Source: Pseudolabrys taiwanensis (GTDB lineage: Bacteria > Pseudomonadota > Alphaproteobacteria > Rhizobiales > Xanthobacteraceae). From it: 64,000 bases of DNA. The position numbers were made by a program, and so were the translations under genes. This document shows, in pieces, positions 38,632 through 47,324 of this stretch. Every line of letters begins with the position of its first letter. Position 1 is the first letter of the stretch. Below the pieces are notes generated by a model. That model made no database searches. It saw only the letters and a list, made by a program, of their open reading frames with translations, and had not been told where the DNA came from. Location of the stretch: positions 3,100,001 to 3,164,000 of the forward strand of contig NZ_CP031417.1 of assembly GCF_003367395.1 (NCBI RefSeq). Direction: 5' to 3'.

Positions 38632-39891
38632 ATGACTATGCCTTCTGGATCGACCGTGTCGCGTAGCGATGCCGCTCCGCCGGTCACGTTGGTGCCAAAG
38701 CCAGCCGCTGCCCCCGAACCGCCGAGACGGCGACGCCGATGGCTCGCTGGCCTGATCGTCGCCATCGTTTTGGCTGCCGTTGCTTTCGCGGCATGGCGCT
38801 GGTGGACCGCCAGCCCGGCGGTGCAATACACCGAAGCCGCCGTCAGCCGCGGCGATGTCACCCGCACGGTGACTGCGACCGGCACCGTCAACCCGGTGCT
38901 GACGATCATCGTCGGCAGCTACGTGTCCGGCGTGATCAAGGAGATCCACTGCGATTACAACACGCAGGTCAAAGTCGGACAGGTCTGCGCCAAGATCGAT
39001 CCCGCGCCGTATCAGACCGTCGTCGATCAGAACAAAGCCAACCTTCTCGTCGCGCAAGCCCAACTCGAAAAGGACAAGGCCAACCTGGCTTACGCGCGGC
39101 TCAATTACGACCGCAATGCCAGGCTGGCGCTGACAAGCGCGGTGTCGAAAGACACGCTCGACAATTCCAAGAACGCGCTCGACCAGGCGACCGCGCAGGT
39201 CGGCGTCGATCAGGCGACCATCGCCCAGCGTCAGGCGCAACTCGCCGCCGCGCAGGTCAACCTCGACTACACCAACATCGTCTCGCCGGTGGATGGCACG
39301 GTCGTGTCGCGCAACGTCACCGTCGGCCAGACGGTGGCCGCGAGCTTCCAGACGCCGACCTTGTTCCTGATTGCGACCGATCTCACCCAGATGCAGGTCG
39401 ATACCAATGTCAGCGAGAGCGACATTGGCGGCATCAAGGAAGGCAACAAGGCGACCTTCACCGTCGACGCTTTCCCGCGCCGGATATTCCAAGGCGCAGT
39501 CACCCAGGTGCGTCAGTCGCCGCAAACGGTGCAGAATGTCGTCACCTACGACGTGGTCGTCGGCGTCGACAATTCGCACTTGTCTTTGAAGCCCGGCATG
39601 ACCGCCGACACCCGCGTCATCATCGACGCGCGCACCAATGTGCTGCGTGTGCCGAGCCAGGCCTTGCGCTACGCCCCGCCTGGGGCGCCGCGCCTCGAAC
39701 AGGGCCGCGGACATCAAGGCCGCGTCTTTATTCTACGCAACGGCGCGCCCACGGCTGTCGCCGTGACGGCCGGTCTCGACGATGACACCTTTGCCGAGAT
39801 CGTCAGCGGCGACATCAAGGAAGGCGACAAGGTGATCGTCGCCGAGCAGCGCGGCACGGCCAAATCGTCATTGCCGGTCCCGCGGTTCTGA
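38632..39891 (+). CDS. MacA-like periplasmic adaptor (membrane fusion protein)
   Basis: Membrane fusion subunit of a tripartite exporter, 419 residues. A single N-terminal membrane helix (LAGLIVAIVLAAVAFAAW, about 38-55) follows a Pro-rich basic leader. Then come the lipoyl/barrel part (VTATGTVNPVLTIIVGSYVSG), a long coiled-coil hairpin (about 130-220), a second lipoyl half (IVSPVDGTVVSRNVTVGQTV) and a beta-barrel domain (LKPGMTADTRVII). It links the inner-membrane MacB-like ATPase encoded 8 bp downstream to an outer-membrane channel, not encoded here. The cargo (macrolide, peptide, siderophore or other) cannot be told. ATG 38632 or 38638 both possible. Confidence 0.9.
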   Translation: MTMPSGSTVSRSDAAPPVTLVPKPAAAPEPPRRRRRWLAGLIVAIVLAAVAFAAWRWWTASPAVQYTEAAVSRGDVTRTVTATGTVNPVLTIIVGSYVSGVIKEIHCDYNTQVKVGQVCAKIDPAPYQTVVDQNKANLLVAQAQLEKDKANLAYARLNYDRNARLALTSAVSKDTLDNSKNALDQATAQVGVDQATIAQRQAQLAAAQVNLDYTNIVSPVDGTVVSRNVTVGQTVAASFQTPTLFLIATDLTQMQVDTNVSESDIGGIKEGNKATFTVDAFPRRIFQGAVTQVRQSPQTVQNVVTYDVVVGVDNSHLSLKPGMTADTRVIIDARTNVLRVPSQALRYAPPGAPRLEQGRGHQGRVFILRNGAPTAVAVTAGLDDDTFAEIVSGDIKEGDKVIVAEQRGTAKSSLPVPRF

Positions 39892-39899
39892 GCGTCGCC

Positions 39900-41999
39900 A
39901 TGAGCGAACCCATCATCCGACTGGAGCACGTGTCGCGGACCTACCATGTCGGCGACATCGACGTGCACGCCTTGCGCGACGTCAGCCTGACGGTCAATGC
40001 CGGCGAGTTCGTCGCCATCATGGGCGCGTCGGGCTCCGGCAAATCCACCTTAATGGCCGTACTCGGCTGCCTCGATCGTCCGAGCGGCGGCCGTTACTTC
40101 TTCGAGGGCATCGACGTCGCGCAACTCGGCGAGCCGGAACGCGCGCGGCTGCGCAGCGAGCGGCTCGGCTTCGTGTTCCAGAGCTTCAATCTGCTGGCGC
40201 GCACGAGCGCGATCGAGAATGTCGCGCTGCCGCTGTTCTACGCCGCCAGCGGCCCCGAGAGCGCCACGGCGCGGACCGAGCGGGCCCGCGCCGCGCTGAA
40301 GCTCCTCGGCCTTGGCGAACGCGAGAACAACACGCCGGGGCAGCTCTCCGGCGGTCAGCAGCAGCGCGTCGCCATCGCCCGCGCGCTCATCAACGAGCCC
40401 GGCCTCCTGCTCGCGGACGAGCCCACCGGCAATCTCGATACCCGCACCTCGCACGAGATCATGGAGACGCTGGCACGGCTGAACCGCGAGCACGGCGTCA
40501 CCGTGATCGTCGTCACGCATGAGTCGGATATCGCCGCCTACGCCGATCGCACCATCACGATGCGTGACGGGGAAATCGTTTCCGACCTGCGCAACCCGAA
40601 GCCGACCAAAGTGCCGCTCACGGCGGCGGCCGGCGCCATCGCGCCCGCGCACCGCGCCGCCGGCGCCATCGCCCGGCACACGCATACGGCGTGGGCCTTC
40701 GGCCGGATGATCGTCGCCGCCGCGTTGCAGGCGCTTCACCGCAACATGATGCGGTCGGCGCTGACCATGCTCGGCGTGTTCATCGGCGTCGCGGCGCTGA
40801 TCGCCATGGTCGCCGTCGGCCAGGGCGCCAACGAAGCGGTGCGCAAGCAGATCGAAAGTCTCGGCACCAATCTGGTGGTCGTGCTGCCCGGCGCCCGTAC
40901 GATGGGCGGCGCGCGCGGCGGCTTCGGCAGCGCCTCGACGTTGACGGTCAACGACGCCATCGCGATCCGGCGCGAGTCCACCGCCGTGAGCGGCGTCAGC
41001 TATCTCATCCGTCAGTCCGGCCAGACGCAATATGCCAACCAGAACTGGACGACGAGCATCCAGGGCGTAAGTCCGAACTACCCGCCGATGACCAACTGGC
41101 GCATCGAGAGCGGGCGCGGCATCGACGACGACGATGACGCTAGCGCGGCGCTGGTCGTCGTCATCGGCAAGTCGGTGCAGCGGCAGTTGTTCGGCGAAAC
41201 CACCGATCCGATCGGCGCGCTGATCCAAGTCAAGAACGTGCCGATGCGGGTGATCGGCGTGCTCGCCAGCAAGGGGCAGACGCCGTTCGGCACCGACCAG
41301 GACGACGTGGTGATGATCCCGTTCAACACCGCCGAGCGCAAGGTGCTGGGCGTCGCCGCGCCGACGCAGACGCAAGCCCAGCTCAACTGGATCTATCCTG
41401 ACCCGCCGAACCCCTACGCACTCACCACGCACCTGACCGGTTACGTCAACCAGATCTTCCTGCAGGCCGCGAGCGGCGCCAGCGTGCAGCCGGCGGTCGC
41501 GCAGGCGACCGATATCCTGCGCCGCCGGCACCGTATCAAAGCCGGAAGCGATGACGACTTTTCCGTCCGCAATCTGAGCCAGATCGCGGAGACCGCCGAG
41601 AGCTCGAGCCGCATCATGGCGCTGCTGCTCGCCGCCGTCGCCTCCATCTCGCTCGTCGTCGGCGGCATCGGCATCATGAACATCCTGCTCGTCTCGGTCA
41701 CGGAGCGCACGCGCGAGATCGGCTTACGCATGGCCATCGGCGCGCGACGCATTCACGTGCTGTTGCAGTTCCTGGCCGAGGCGGTGTTGCTCAGCATCAC
41801 CGGCGGCATCGCCGGCATCGTGATGGGTGTCGCCTTCTCGCTCGCCATCTCATTGCTCGCGGGCTGGGCGGCACCGATATCGTTGATGGCGGTCGCCGGC
41901 GGCTTCCTGTTTTCGGCCGCGGTCGGCATCTTCTTCGGCTATTACCCCGCGCGCAAAGCGGCCGGCCTCGATCCGATCGAGGCGCTCAGATACGAATAG
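39900..41999 (+). CDS. MacB-like ABC transporter, fused ATPase and permease
   Basis: A 699-residue type VII ABC exporter subunit. The N-terminal ATPase has Walker [11 protein letters not shown]-loop VFQSFN, signature [14 protein letters not shown], Walker [13 protein letters not shown] and the H-loop VIVVTHE. A linker leads to a first membrane helix (about 285-310), a large periplasmic domain, and three C-terminal helices with the FtsX-type [19 protein letters not shown] motif. MacB proteins drive export by mechanotransmission with a MacA adaptor, here the gene immediately upstream (8 bp gap). An outer-membrane TolC partner is not in the window. The linker contains repeated Ala-Gly-Ala-Ile-Ala/Ala-Pro-Ala residues, a small oddity. 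Confidence 0.93.
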   Translation: MSEPIIRLEHVSRTYHVGDIDVHALRDVSLTVNAGEFVAIMGASGSGKSTLMAVLGCLDRPSGGRYFFEGIDVAQLGEPERARLRSERLGFVFQSFNLLARTSAIENVALPLFYAASGPESATARTERARAALKLLGLGERENNTPGQLSGGQQQRVAIARALINEPGLLLADEPTGNLDTRTSHEIMETLARLNREHGVTVIVVTHESDIAAYADRTITMRDGEIVSDLRNPKPTKVPLTAAAGAIAPAHRAAGAIARHTHTAWAFGRMIVAAALQALHRNMMRSALTMLGVFIGVAALIAMVAVGQGANEAVRKQIESLGTNLVVVLPGARTMGGARGGFGSASTLTVNDAIAIRRESTAVSGVSYLIRQSGQTQYANQNWTTSIQGVSPNYPPMTNWRIESGRGIDDDDDASAALVVVIGKSVQRQLFGETTDPIGALIQVKNVPMRVIGVLASKGQTPFGTDQDDVVMIPFNTAERKVLGVAAPTQTQAQLNWIYPDPPNPYALTTHLTGYVNQIFLQAASGASVQPAVAQATDILRRRHRIKAGSDDDFSVRNLSQIAETAESSSRIMALLLAAVASISLVVGGIGIMNILLVSVTERTREIGLRMAIGARRIHVLLQFLAEAVLLSITGGIAGIVMGVAFSLAISLLAGWAAPISLMAVAGGFLFSAAVGIFFGYYPARKAAGLDPIEALRYE

Positions 42000-42017
42000 C
42001 GTGACCCGCGCGCCTGA

Positions 42018-42548
42018 TCAGCGGCCCGGCAGCATGCGGCCGAGCGTTCCGTCGCGCCGGACGAACTGGTGGTAGAGCGCCGCTGCGACATGCAGGCCGA
42101 CCAGCGCGAGCAGCAAGTAGTTCGACAGCAGCGCGTGCACGTCGCCGGTCCAGCCCCACGCCGGATCGCGTGGCGCGACCAGCAGGGGCAGTTGATGGCC
42201 AAACATGACGATCGGCATGTTGCGCCAGGAGGCATTGATCCAGCCCAGGATCGGCAGCGCCAACAAGAGCACGTAGAGCAGCCAGTGCACGATCCGCGCG
42301 CTCGCCGTCTGCCACGGCGGCACGCCGTCGATCGGCGCCGGTTCCGGATGGGTCAGCCGCCAGGCCAGCCTGACGACGGCGACCGCGAGGATGACGACGC
42401 CGATGGTGAAATGCAGGCTGATGAGGCTGCTCATCGCCGTATTGCGGCCGATATGCGGCATCGACCACGCGGCATAGAACTGGCCGATCAGCAGGGCCAC
42501 GATCAGCCAGTGCAGGAACTTCGCTGTGCCGGTGTAGCCGCGCGTCAT
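42018..42548 (-). CDS. Cytochrome b561
   Basis: Four-helix di-haem inner-membrane cytochrome of 176 residues that shuttles electrons between quinone and acceptors. The N-terminal TAKFLHWLIVALLIGQF, SLHFTIGVVIL, ARIVHWLLYVLLLALP and VHALLSNYLLLALVGLHVAAALYH (in shorter blocks) supply the conserved haem-ligand histidines in helices 1, 2, 3 and 4. The start ATG 42548 has AGAGGG upstream; a longer in-frame start at 42617 was rejected. It converges on the macB-like gene with 18 bp between. Confidence 0.92.
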   Translation of the reverse strand: MTRGYTGTAKFLHWLIVALLIGQFYAAWSMPHIGRNTAMSSLISLHFTIGVVILAVAVVRLAWRLTHPEPAPIDGVPPWQTASARIVHWLLYVLLLALPILGWINASWRNMPIVMFGHQLPLLVAPRDPAWGWTGDVHALLSNYLLLALVGLHVAAALYHQFVRRDGTLGRMLPGR

Positions 42549-42719
42549 TGGATTACCCTCTTGCGGTGGAACGACACCGCCCCCATATGCGTTCAATCGT
42601 CGTTGTTGAGCGAGCAATCGTTCCTTCGACCCACGCTGCTAGGCCGAGCCTGGCGGGCGTTGACGACCACGATGAGCAGGCGTCGCCGGATGTACGCGCG
42701 CCTTGCGTCGTGGTCGTTC

Positions 42720-43253
42720 TCATTTCTCGTCGGCGCGCGCGTAGACGGCTTTGGCGCCCCAGGCGGCGACGGCCACCATTACCAGCGATACGAGCACGTT
42801 GTATCCCGGCAATGAAATGCCGAAGAGACGCCAAGCCGCTTCGTCGCAGCGGACGACGCGGATGCTCTGCAGGCTCTTCATGAGGTCGCCGGTCGAGCCG
42901 ATCGCGTTGATCGGGCCGCTGCAATCGGTCGGACCGGCCCAGAACTTCCATTCGACGCCGGCATGGTAGGCGGCGAGGCCGGCGTCCCACAGCATGGCCG
43001 CGGCGATCGCCAGGAAGCCCAACATGAGCACCTTGCGCGCGGCGCCGTAGCCGGCGCCGAGCCAGAGCAGCGCCGCGAGCGGCGCGCTGAAATAGTAGGG
43101 TATCCGCTGCTCGAGGCAGAGCGGGCACGGCGGGTATCCCAGCACGTACTGAAAGAAGAAAAAGCCGGCGATGGTGGCAAGCGCGATCACGAGAAGCGCC
43201 GCGGCGGCGGCGCGCGGCGGATCGGCGCGGACAATAGCTAAAGTGTCTGTCAT
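42720..43253 (-). CDS. dsbB: Disulfide bond formation protein B
   Basis: Inner-membrane quinone-dependent oxidase of 177 residues that re-oxidises DsbA. It has four membrane helices. The first periplasmic loop carries the CPLC pair (YPPCPLCLEQR), and the second loop holds the other two redox cysteines (TDCSGP and VVRCDEAAW). Length and motif order are normal. The start is ATG 43253. No dsbA is nearby. It sits alone on the minus strand, 171 bp after the start side of the cytochrome b561 gene, a gap in which I see no gene. Confidence 0.9.
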   Translation of the reverse strand: MTDTLAIVRADPPRAAAAALLVIALATIAGFFFFQYVLGYPPCPLCLEQRIPYYFSAPLAALLWLGAGYGAARKVLMLGFLAIAAAMLWDAGLAAYHAGVEWKFWAGPTDCSGPINAIGSTGDLMKSLQSIRVVRCDEAAWRLFGISLPGYNVLVSLVMVAVAAWGAKAVYARADEK

Positions 43254-43382
43254 GGGGATGGATGCGCGATGTGGGTCGGTAGAAGCACTCTTGTCGGGGG
43301 CAAATGCGTCCGCTTCATGGACTGGCGTCCGTTGCCTGTGCCGTCGTGCCCTTGCGGCAAGCCTTAGCCCGCGTACCGGGCT

Positions 43383-43415
43383 TTCACAATAGAACCGGCT
43401 TCACAATAGGCCCGG
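43383..43415. promoter_or_regulatory. Direct repeat upstream of the anchored unknown gene
   Basis: ttcacaatag occurs at 43383-43392 and again at 43400-43409, a period of 17 bp, with the following bases also alike (aaccgg and gcccgg). It is 110-140 bp upstream of the gene at 43522 and also within the dsbB upstream region. Two aligned half-sites on one helix face could bind a regulator. Nothing else is evident in 43254-43521 apart from short GC-rich palindromes. Confidence 0.4.
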
Positions 43416-43521
43416 TCGCGACCTCGCGGGCGGTCACGAATTTGTGCCTGCCGCCGCCACACCGGCTCCAGGCAAGGTTTGGCTGTTACCCGTCGCAATA
43501 TTGTCTTTTGCCGGGAAGGCC

Positions 43522-44415
43522 ATGGCCGACACACAAGCCAGCGACGTCCCTGCGCCGGCGGCGACCGCACCGGCCGCCGCGAAGGCGAATGCCTCGAAAC
43601 CGACGGACACGCGTCAAGCACGGCCGTCGGTCAAGAACGCGGCCAGCACGGCGGCGACGCTCGACGAACGACTCGCCCGTGAAGCGCTCGCCAGCCTGAA
43701 AAGCGCGCGGACCGCGGCGCGCACCGAAATCGTCAGCCCCAAACCGCGCATGCCGGTGCCGTCGACGACGATCGTGGTCAAACCGGCGCCGTCGCAGGCC
43801 TGGAAGGGCCCTTTCGTTACGCTGGCGATGCTGGTCTGCATCTGCACGATCGTTTGCGCCGGCACCCTCGCCTATCTGCTGATGCGACCGGCTCCCATCT
43901 CGACGGCGGCCAATGCGGAGCTGCGCCATCTCCGTGACACCGTCGCGCAGCTGCAGCGCAATGTGTCGGCCCTGTCGAACGACATCGCGTCGACCAGCAG
44001 CGCCCTCGACGCGGCCAGCAAAACCGCGAGCGATCGTTATGGCCGCGTCGCGCAAAATCTCGATCGTGTCGAGCGCGCCCAGTCGGCCACGGCGAACCAA
44101 ATCGAGCGCCTGTCGGTCGAACGGACGCGGGCCACTCAAACGCAGCAAGCGGCCCTGGCTCCGGCTCCCGACGTCACCGGCAGCATCAAGCCGCAGCAGA
44201 AGCCGCAAACCGCCGGCGCGCGCCGCGGCAATGCCATTCCCGGATGGTCGGTGCGCCGCGCCTATGAAGGCGTCGCCATTCTTGAAGGCGCCCCCGGCGT
44301 CGTCGAGGTCGTCCTCGGACAGGACGTTCCCGATCTCGGCCGCATTCAAGATATCAGGTTCGACAGCGGCCGCTGGACGGTCTGGACAAGCAAGGGCGTC
44401 ATCCGCTCACGCTGA
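43522..44415 (+). CDS. Membrane-anchored coiled-coil protein of unknown function
   Basis: About 297 residues if translation begins at ATG 43522 (GGGAAGG upstream; GTG 43444 in frame is possible). A cytoplasmic Ala/Pro/Lys-rich N-terminus of about 95 residues leads to one membrane helix (FVTLAMLVCICTIVCAGTLAYLLM), then a periplasmic coiled coil (LRHLRDTVAQLQRNVSALS onward to about 220) and a compact C-terminal domain GWSVRRAYEGVAILEGAPG, followed by VVLGQDVPDLGRIQDIRF and WTVWTSKGVIRS. I recall that C-terminal block in Bradyrhizobium-like hypothetical proteins, where no function is assigned. It converges on the MarR-type gene, with a small gccgc/gcggc hairpin between them. Confidence 0.72.
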   Translation: MADTQASDVPAPAATAPAAAKANASKPTDTRQARPSVKNAASTAATLDERLAREALASLKSARTAARTEIVSPKPRMPVPSTTIVVKPAPSQAWKGPFVTLAMLVCICTIVCAGTLAYLLMRPAPISTAANAELRHLRDTVAQLQRNVSALSNDIASTSSALDAASKTASDRYGRVAQNLDRVERAQSATANQIERLSVERTRATQTQQAALAPAPDVTGSIKPQQKPQTAGARRGNAIPGWSVRRAYEGVAILEGAPGVVEVVLGQDVPDLGRIQDIRFDSGRWTVWTSKGVIRSR

Positions 44416-44441
44416 GCCGCCCTCGCGGCGGGGCACCGACG

Positions 44442-44957
44442 TCAGAGCTGGTATAAAATCTGGTCGGCCCAGAAACGTTCAAGGCGACGCAGGAGGCCGT
44501 TCAGCGCCTTCAGATCTCCCGACGAGACCCCGGCAACGCGTTCGACCGAAGCGATCTGGTGGTCATAGACGACATCGATGATGTCACGCACTTCGCCGCC
44601 CTTCGCGGTCAGCTTGATCACGATCGAACGACGGTCGCGCTCGGAGCGCTGCCGATCGAGAAAGCCCGTCTCGACGAGACGCTTCAAATTATACGAGACG
44701 TCGGAACCGCCATAATAGCCACGCGTGCGCAGCTCCGCGACCGTGAGCTCGCTATGACCGATATGGTAAAGAAGAAAGGCCTGCGCGGCATTGACGTCGT
44801 TGCGGCCGAGACGGGTCAGCTCCGCATCGATCACGTCGAGCAGCCGCCGCCGCATCCGCTCGAGGAGCATGACACTTTCGCCATAGGCCTTATGGATTTG
44901 CGAGGCGTGAAACGAAAGTGAGTCGGAAAAGTCGATCGTAGCCGTAACGGCGCTCAT
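44442..44957 (-). CDS. MarR-family winged-helix regulator, LdtR-like
   Basis: A 171-residue winged-helix regulator. The central domain has NDVNAAQAFLLYHIGHSELT, the recognition region YYGGSDVSYNLKRLVETGFL and the wing RSERDRRSIVIKLTAKG. The combination with N-terminal SFHASQIHKAYGESVMLLERM is like LdtR of Rhizobiales, which controls an L,D-transpeptidase and stress tolerance. No L,D-transpeptidase gene adjoins it, so the LdtR identity is by sequence impression only. Just upstream, ctttctttcctagaaaggg (44968-44986) contains partly inverted ctttct/agaaag and could be an autoregulatory site. Confidence 0.82.
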   Translation of the reverse strand: MSAVTATIDFSDSLSFHASQIHKAYGESVMLLERMRRRLLDVIDAELTRLGRNDVNAAQAFLLYHIGHSELTVAELRTRGYYGGSDVSYNLKRLVETGFLDRQRSERDRRSIVIKLTAKGGEVRDIIDVVYDHQIASVERVAGVSSGDLKALNGLLRRLERFWADQILYQL

Positions 44958-45254
44958 GATAATGCTCTTTCTTTCCTAGAAAGGGTCGGTGGCGGACTTA
45001 AATACCGGCAACGGAACTTTTGGTTTCTGCGTCTGAAAATCGGCTTAAACGATGCGCGCAAATTGCATCTATCTGTGTATGCATAATTCCAATCACGAAA
45101 CGCGCGCGACATCGCTAAGCGCGCGTTGATGCGAGCCATCCCTATCGACTAAAATTTTCGATGTCGGGTCGCGTGCAGCGCGAACGAGAGCGCGTTTCGC
45201 GCAACTCTCGTCGAATTTTACGAACCGCGCCGGTTCACTTGCGCGTCGTTCGGC
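44958..45254. other. Gene-free region between the MarR-type regulator and the recombinase
   Basis: About 297 bp, more A+T-rich than its neighbours on the left side. It holds the ctttct/agaaag partial palindrome near 44968-44986, and a bulged hairpin acgagagcgcg-ttt-cgcg...ctctcgt around 45183-45212 followed by gaatttta, which could act as a weak plus-strand terminator. Partially inverted taaaatt/aatttta patches lie around 45149-45222. No convincing gene was seen. Confidence 0.5.
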
Positions 45255-45890
45255 TCAGTTGTCCTGCCTCAGATCGCCATCCGGCGCGGCTTCCACCGCT
45301 TCGAGGGCGATCGCACGGCGCAACGTGCGGATATGCACGTTGTAGCGCGCGGCGACGACGCTGAGCGGCTGGCCGCCTTGAATGATGTGCACCGCCTCTT
45401 GCTTCTGCGCCGCGGTTAACGCCGGCGGCCGGCCCATGCGCGAGCCGCGGATGCGGGCGGCAAGCATGCCGGCGCGCGTGCGTTCGCTGATCAGCGAGCG
45501 CTCGAACTCGGCCAGCGCCGCCATCATGTGGAACACGAGCCTGCCGCCGGACGAGCTCGTATCGATGCTCTCGGTCAGCGACTTGAATTCGATACCGCGA
45601 TCGGCGAGGTCGTTGATGATGGCGATGAGGTGCGGCAACGACCGGCCGAGCCGGTCCAACCGCCAGACCACCAACATATCCCCTTCTTGCAGCTGCGCGA
45701 GCGCTTCGCTCAAGCCGGGCCGGATGAACTTGGCGCCGGAGATGCCGTGGTCGGTCAGTATCCTGCTACAGCCTGCGGCTTCGAGCGCGAGCGTTTGCGG
45801 CTGAAGCGTCTGCTCGCCCGTCGACACCCGTGCGTAGCCGATCTTCTGCCGCGTCGCTGAAGGAGCGGTACTCTCAACTCTATACTTCAC
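45255..45890 (-). CDS. Serine recombinase (resolvase/invertase family)
   Basis: A small serine recombinase of 211 residues that cuts and rejoins DNA at paired sites. The catalytic serine is in GYARVSTGEQTL; the catalytic arginine region is WRLDRLGRS, followed by the E-helix MMAALAEFERSLISERT and a C-terminal helix-turn-helix (ALTAAQKQEAVHII, GGQPLSVVAARYNVHIRTLRRA). It is complete and intact, in the size class of Tn3 resolvase and Hin/Gin invertases. No transposase, integron or phage gene is nearby, so it is a solitary recombinase. It borders the A+T-rich gap at 45891-46610. The start ATG 45890 is followed by a short nonconserved leader; a later start is possible. Confidence 0.9.
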   Translation of the reverse strand: MKYRVESTAPSATRQKIGYARVSTGEQTLQPQTLALEAAGCSRILTDHGISGAKFIRPGLSEALAQLQEGDMLVVWRLDRLGRSLPHLIAIINDLADRGIEFKSLTESIDTSSSGGRLVFHMMAALAEFERSLISERTRAGMLAARIRGSRMGRPPALTAAQKQEAVHIIQGGQPLSVVAARYNVHIRTLRRAIALEAVEAAPDGDLRQDN

Positions 45891-46416
45891 GTCTAGCTTC
45901 CCTGTTTTTTCTGTTTTTCTCGTCCTCGCTCAACGGCTTGACAAAAGGGTTCCATTTTTTTCTCGGCGTTTTGCACATAATTGCCTAGTTCTCAGACGTA
46001 ATAACCGCCGTCAATTCCGGCCTCGCGAATCGGATTACTTACGATTACGGCGAAAGGGAACCTTTTATTCTATAGGATTTACGAGTTACTACGCCGCTTT
46101 GCTTTATTTAACTTCCCGATTGATTTGTCGGTGATTTCGCTGCGTTTTCTGAAAATCTCCGCCACGTTAACGATGGCGGTAAATTGGGGGGACGACCGGT
46201 CGATTAACCTCGACGGTCACACCAAGCCGGGCTCGCTCCGCACTCTGGTCGTTCGTTAACCGTGAGGGAGCGCGCGACGAACCGTCCGCTCCGCGCTCAC
46301 GCTCCGAACAATCAAGCAGTGCGCAGATACCAGTACTTGCTCGCGTAAGGCGTCGCGTAGGGACGCTCAGCGGATAGTCGGGGGACGACCGCACGGTCTC
46401 GACCATCACGGCCCAG

Positions 46417-46436
46417 CCGCTCCGTTCGCGGAGCGG
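46417..46436. repeat. Hairpin with TTCG loop upstream of ftcR
   Basis: ccgctccg (46417-46424) pairs perfectly with cggagcgg (46429-46436) around TTCG, a very stable RNA tetraloop if transcribed. No T-run follows on the plus strand. It lies about 175 bp before ftcR. Confidence 0.5.
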
Positions 46437-46469
46437 GAGCTGCCCTATTGGCTGCCGCCGACAAAGTTA

Positions 46470-46497
46470 ACGCGTGCTCCGACGATCGAGCACGCGT
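46470..46497. promoter_or_regulatory. Palindrome upstream of ftcR, operator candidate
   Basis: acgcgtgctc (46470-46479) and gagcacgcgt (46488-46497) are perfect inverted arms with an 8-base spacer, 113 bp before the ftcR start. There is no T-run, so a protein-binding site is more likely than a terminator; the binding protein is unknown. Confidence 0.5.
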
Positions 46498-46610
46498 CCG
46501 AGGCGCTTAGTACCTGTTGTGTTGCGTGCAAACAGATGAGGCGATCGAGGCGGCCGGGGCGCTTCGACGTCAGAAAAAGACAACTACGGCAAAAACACAG
46601 GGACGATCAC

Positions 46611-47324
46611 ATGTTCGTTGTCATTGATGATCGGGAGAGCGTCACGCACGGCTATGCGGCCGGCTTCGGGCGCGAGGGTGTGGCATCAATCGGCTTTACT
46701 TCGAAGGACTTCCGCGACTGGCTGGAAGGCGCTGTCGGCAATGATTTGAGCGCGATCAACGCGTTTCTATTGGGCGATTGCCCGGATCGCACGACCTTGC
46801 CGCGCAGCATCCGTCATCGCTGCCGCGCTCCCATTATCGCGCTGAACAATCTGAAGCTACTCAAGCACACGATCGAGCTGTTCGAGGCCGGCGTCGACGA
46901 CGTCGTGCATGCGCCAATTCACGTCCGCGAAATTCTGGTTCGGACCGCCGTCATTCGTCGCCGAACGATCGGCGCCTCCGCTCAGGAGCCGACCAACGTG
47001 ATCCGCGTATTCCTCGACGGGCGCGATCCCGAGGTCGCCGGCCGGACCATGACGCTGCCCCGCCGCGAACTGCGGATTCTGGAGCACCTCGTCAGCCACC
47101 AGGGTAAGTGGCTCACGAAGACCCAGCTCTTCAATGCGATCTACGGGCTGTTCGACGCAAGCTTCGACGAGAACGTCATCGAAAGCCATGTGAGCAAGCT
47201 ACGCAAGAAACTGCGTGGGCATCTCGGCTACGATCCGATCGAGTCGAAGCGCTACATGGGCTATCGGCTCGACGACCTGCCGACGAAGTCTAGCGCCGAA
47301 TCTGGTCCTTCGAGACATAATTGA
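46611..47324 (+). CDS. ftcR: Flagellar transcriptional regulator FtcR
   Basis: OmpR-type orphan response regulator that controls flagellar genes in Brucella and related Rhizobiales. In 237 residues, the N-terminal receiver-like domain (MFVVIDDRESVTHGY, AFLLGDCPDRT, AGVDDVVHAPIHVREIL) is degenerate compared with ordinary receivers. The C-terminal winged helix reads TLPRRELRILEHLVSHQGKW, LTKTQLFNAIYG, NVIESHVSKLRKKL and YMGYRLD. ATG 46611 gives the family-typical start; an upstream in-frame GTG/ATG would add 25 basic residues. It runs toward the flagellar operon and its last 35 bp overlap the end of the gene at 47290. Confidence 0.93.
   Translation: MFVVIDDRESVTHGYAAGFGREGVASIGFTSKDFRDWLEGAVGNDLSAINAFLLGDCPDRTTLPRSIRHRCRAPIIALNNLKLLKHTIELFEAGVDDVVHAPIHVREILVRTAVIRRRTIGASAQEPTNVIRVFLDGRDPEVAGRTMTLPRRELRILEHLVSHQGKWLTKTQLFNAIYGLFDASFDENVIESHVSKLRKKLRGHLGYDPIESKRYMGYRLDDLPTKSSAESGPSRHN

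Larger units (their letters stand above)
45891..46610. other. Long A+T-richer gene-free region upstream of ftcR and the recombinase
   Basis: About 720 bp without a supported gene between the divergent recombinase and ftcR. Roughly 45900-46180 is distinctly poorer in GC than the rest of the window, with T-runs (for example cctgttttttctgttttt) and imperfect inverted cgtaa...ttacg repeats near 45996-46042. The right half is normal in GC and contains two clear palindromes listed separately. The region could hold promoters, a recombination site or remnants of a transferred segment; an 80-codon minus-strand frame at 46167-46409 was not accepted as a gene. Confidence 0.7.

Noticed and set aside
45255..45890. 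Recombinase as part of a transposon or integron
   Set aside because: No transposase, cassette, or terminal inverted repeats could be found around it within the window.
45938..45966. TTGACA as a plus-strand promoter -35 box
   Set aside because: No acceptable -10 hexamer occurs 16-18 bp downstream (tctcgg at that position).
46167..46409. 80-codon minus-strand frame in the gene-free region before ftcR
   Set aside because: Ser/Arg-rich, no good ribosome-binding site, no recognisable motif and a single short frame in a region rich in palindromes.
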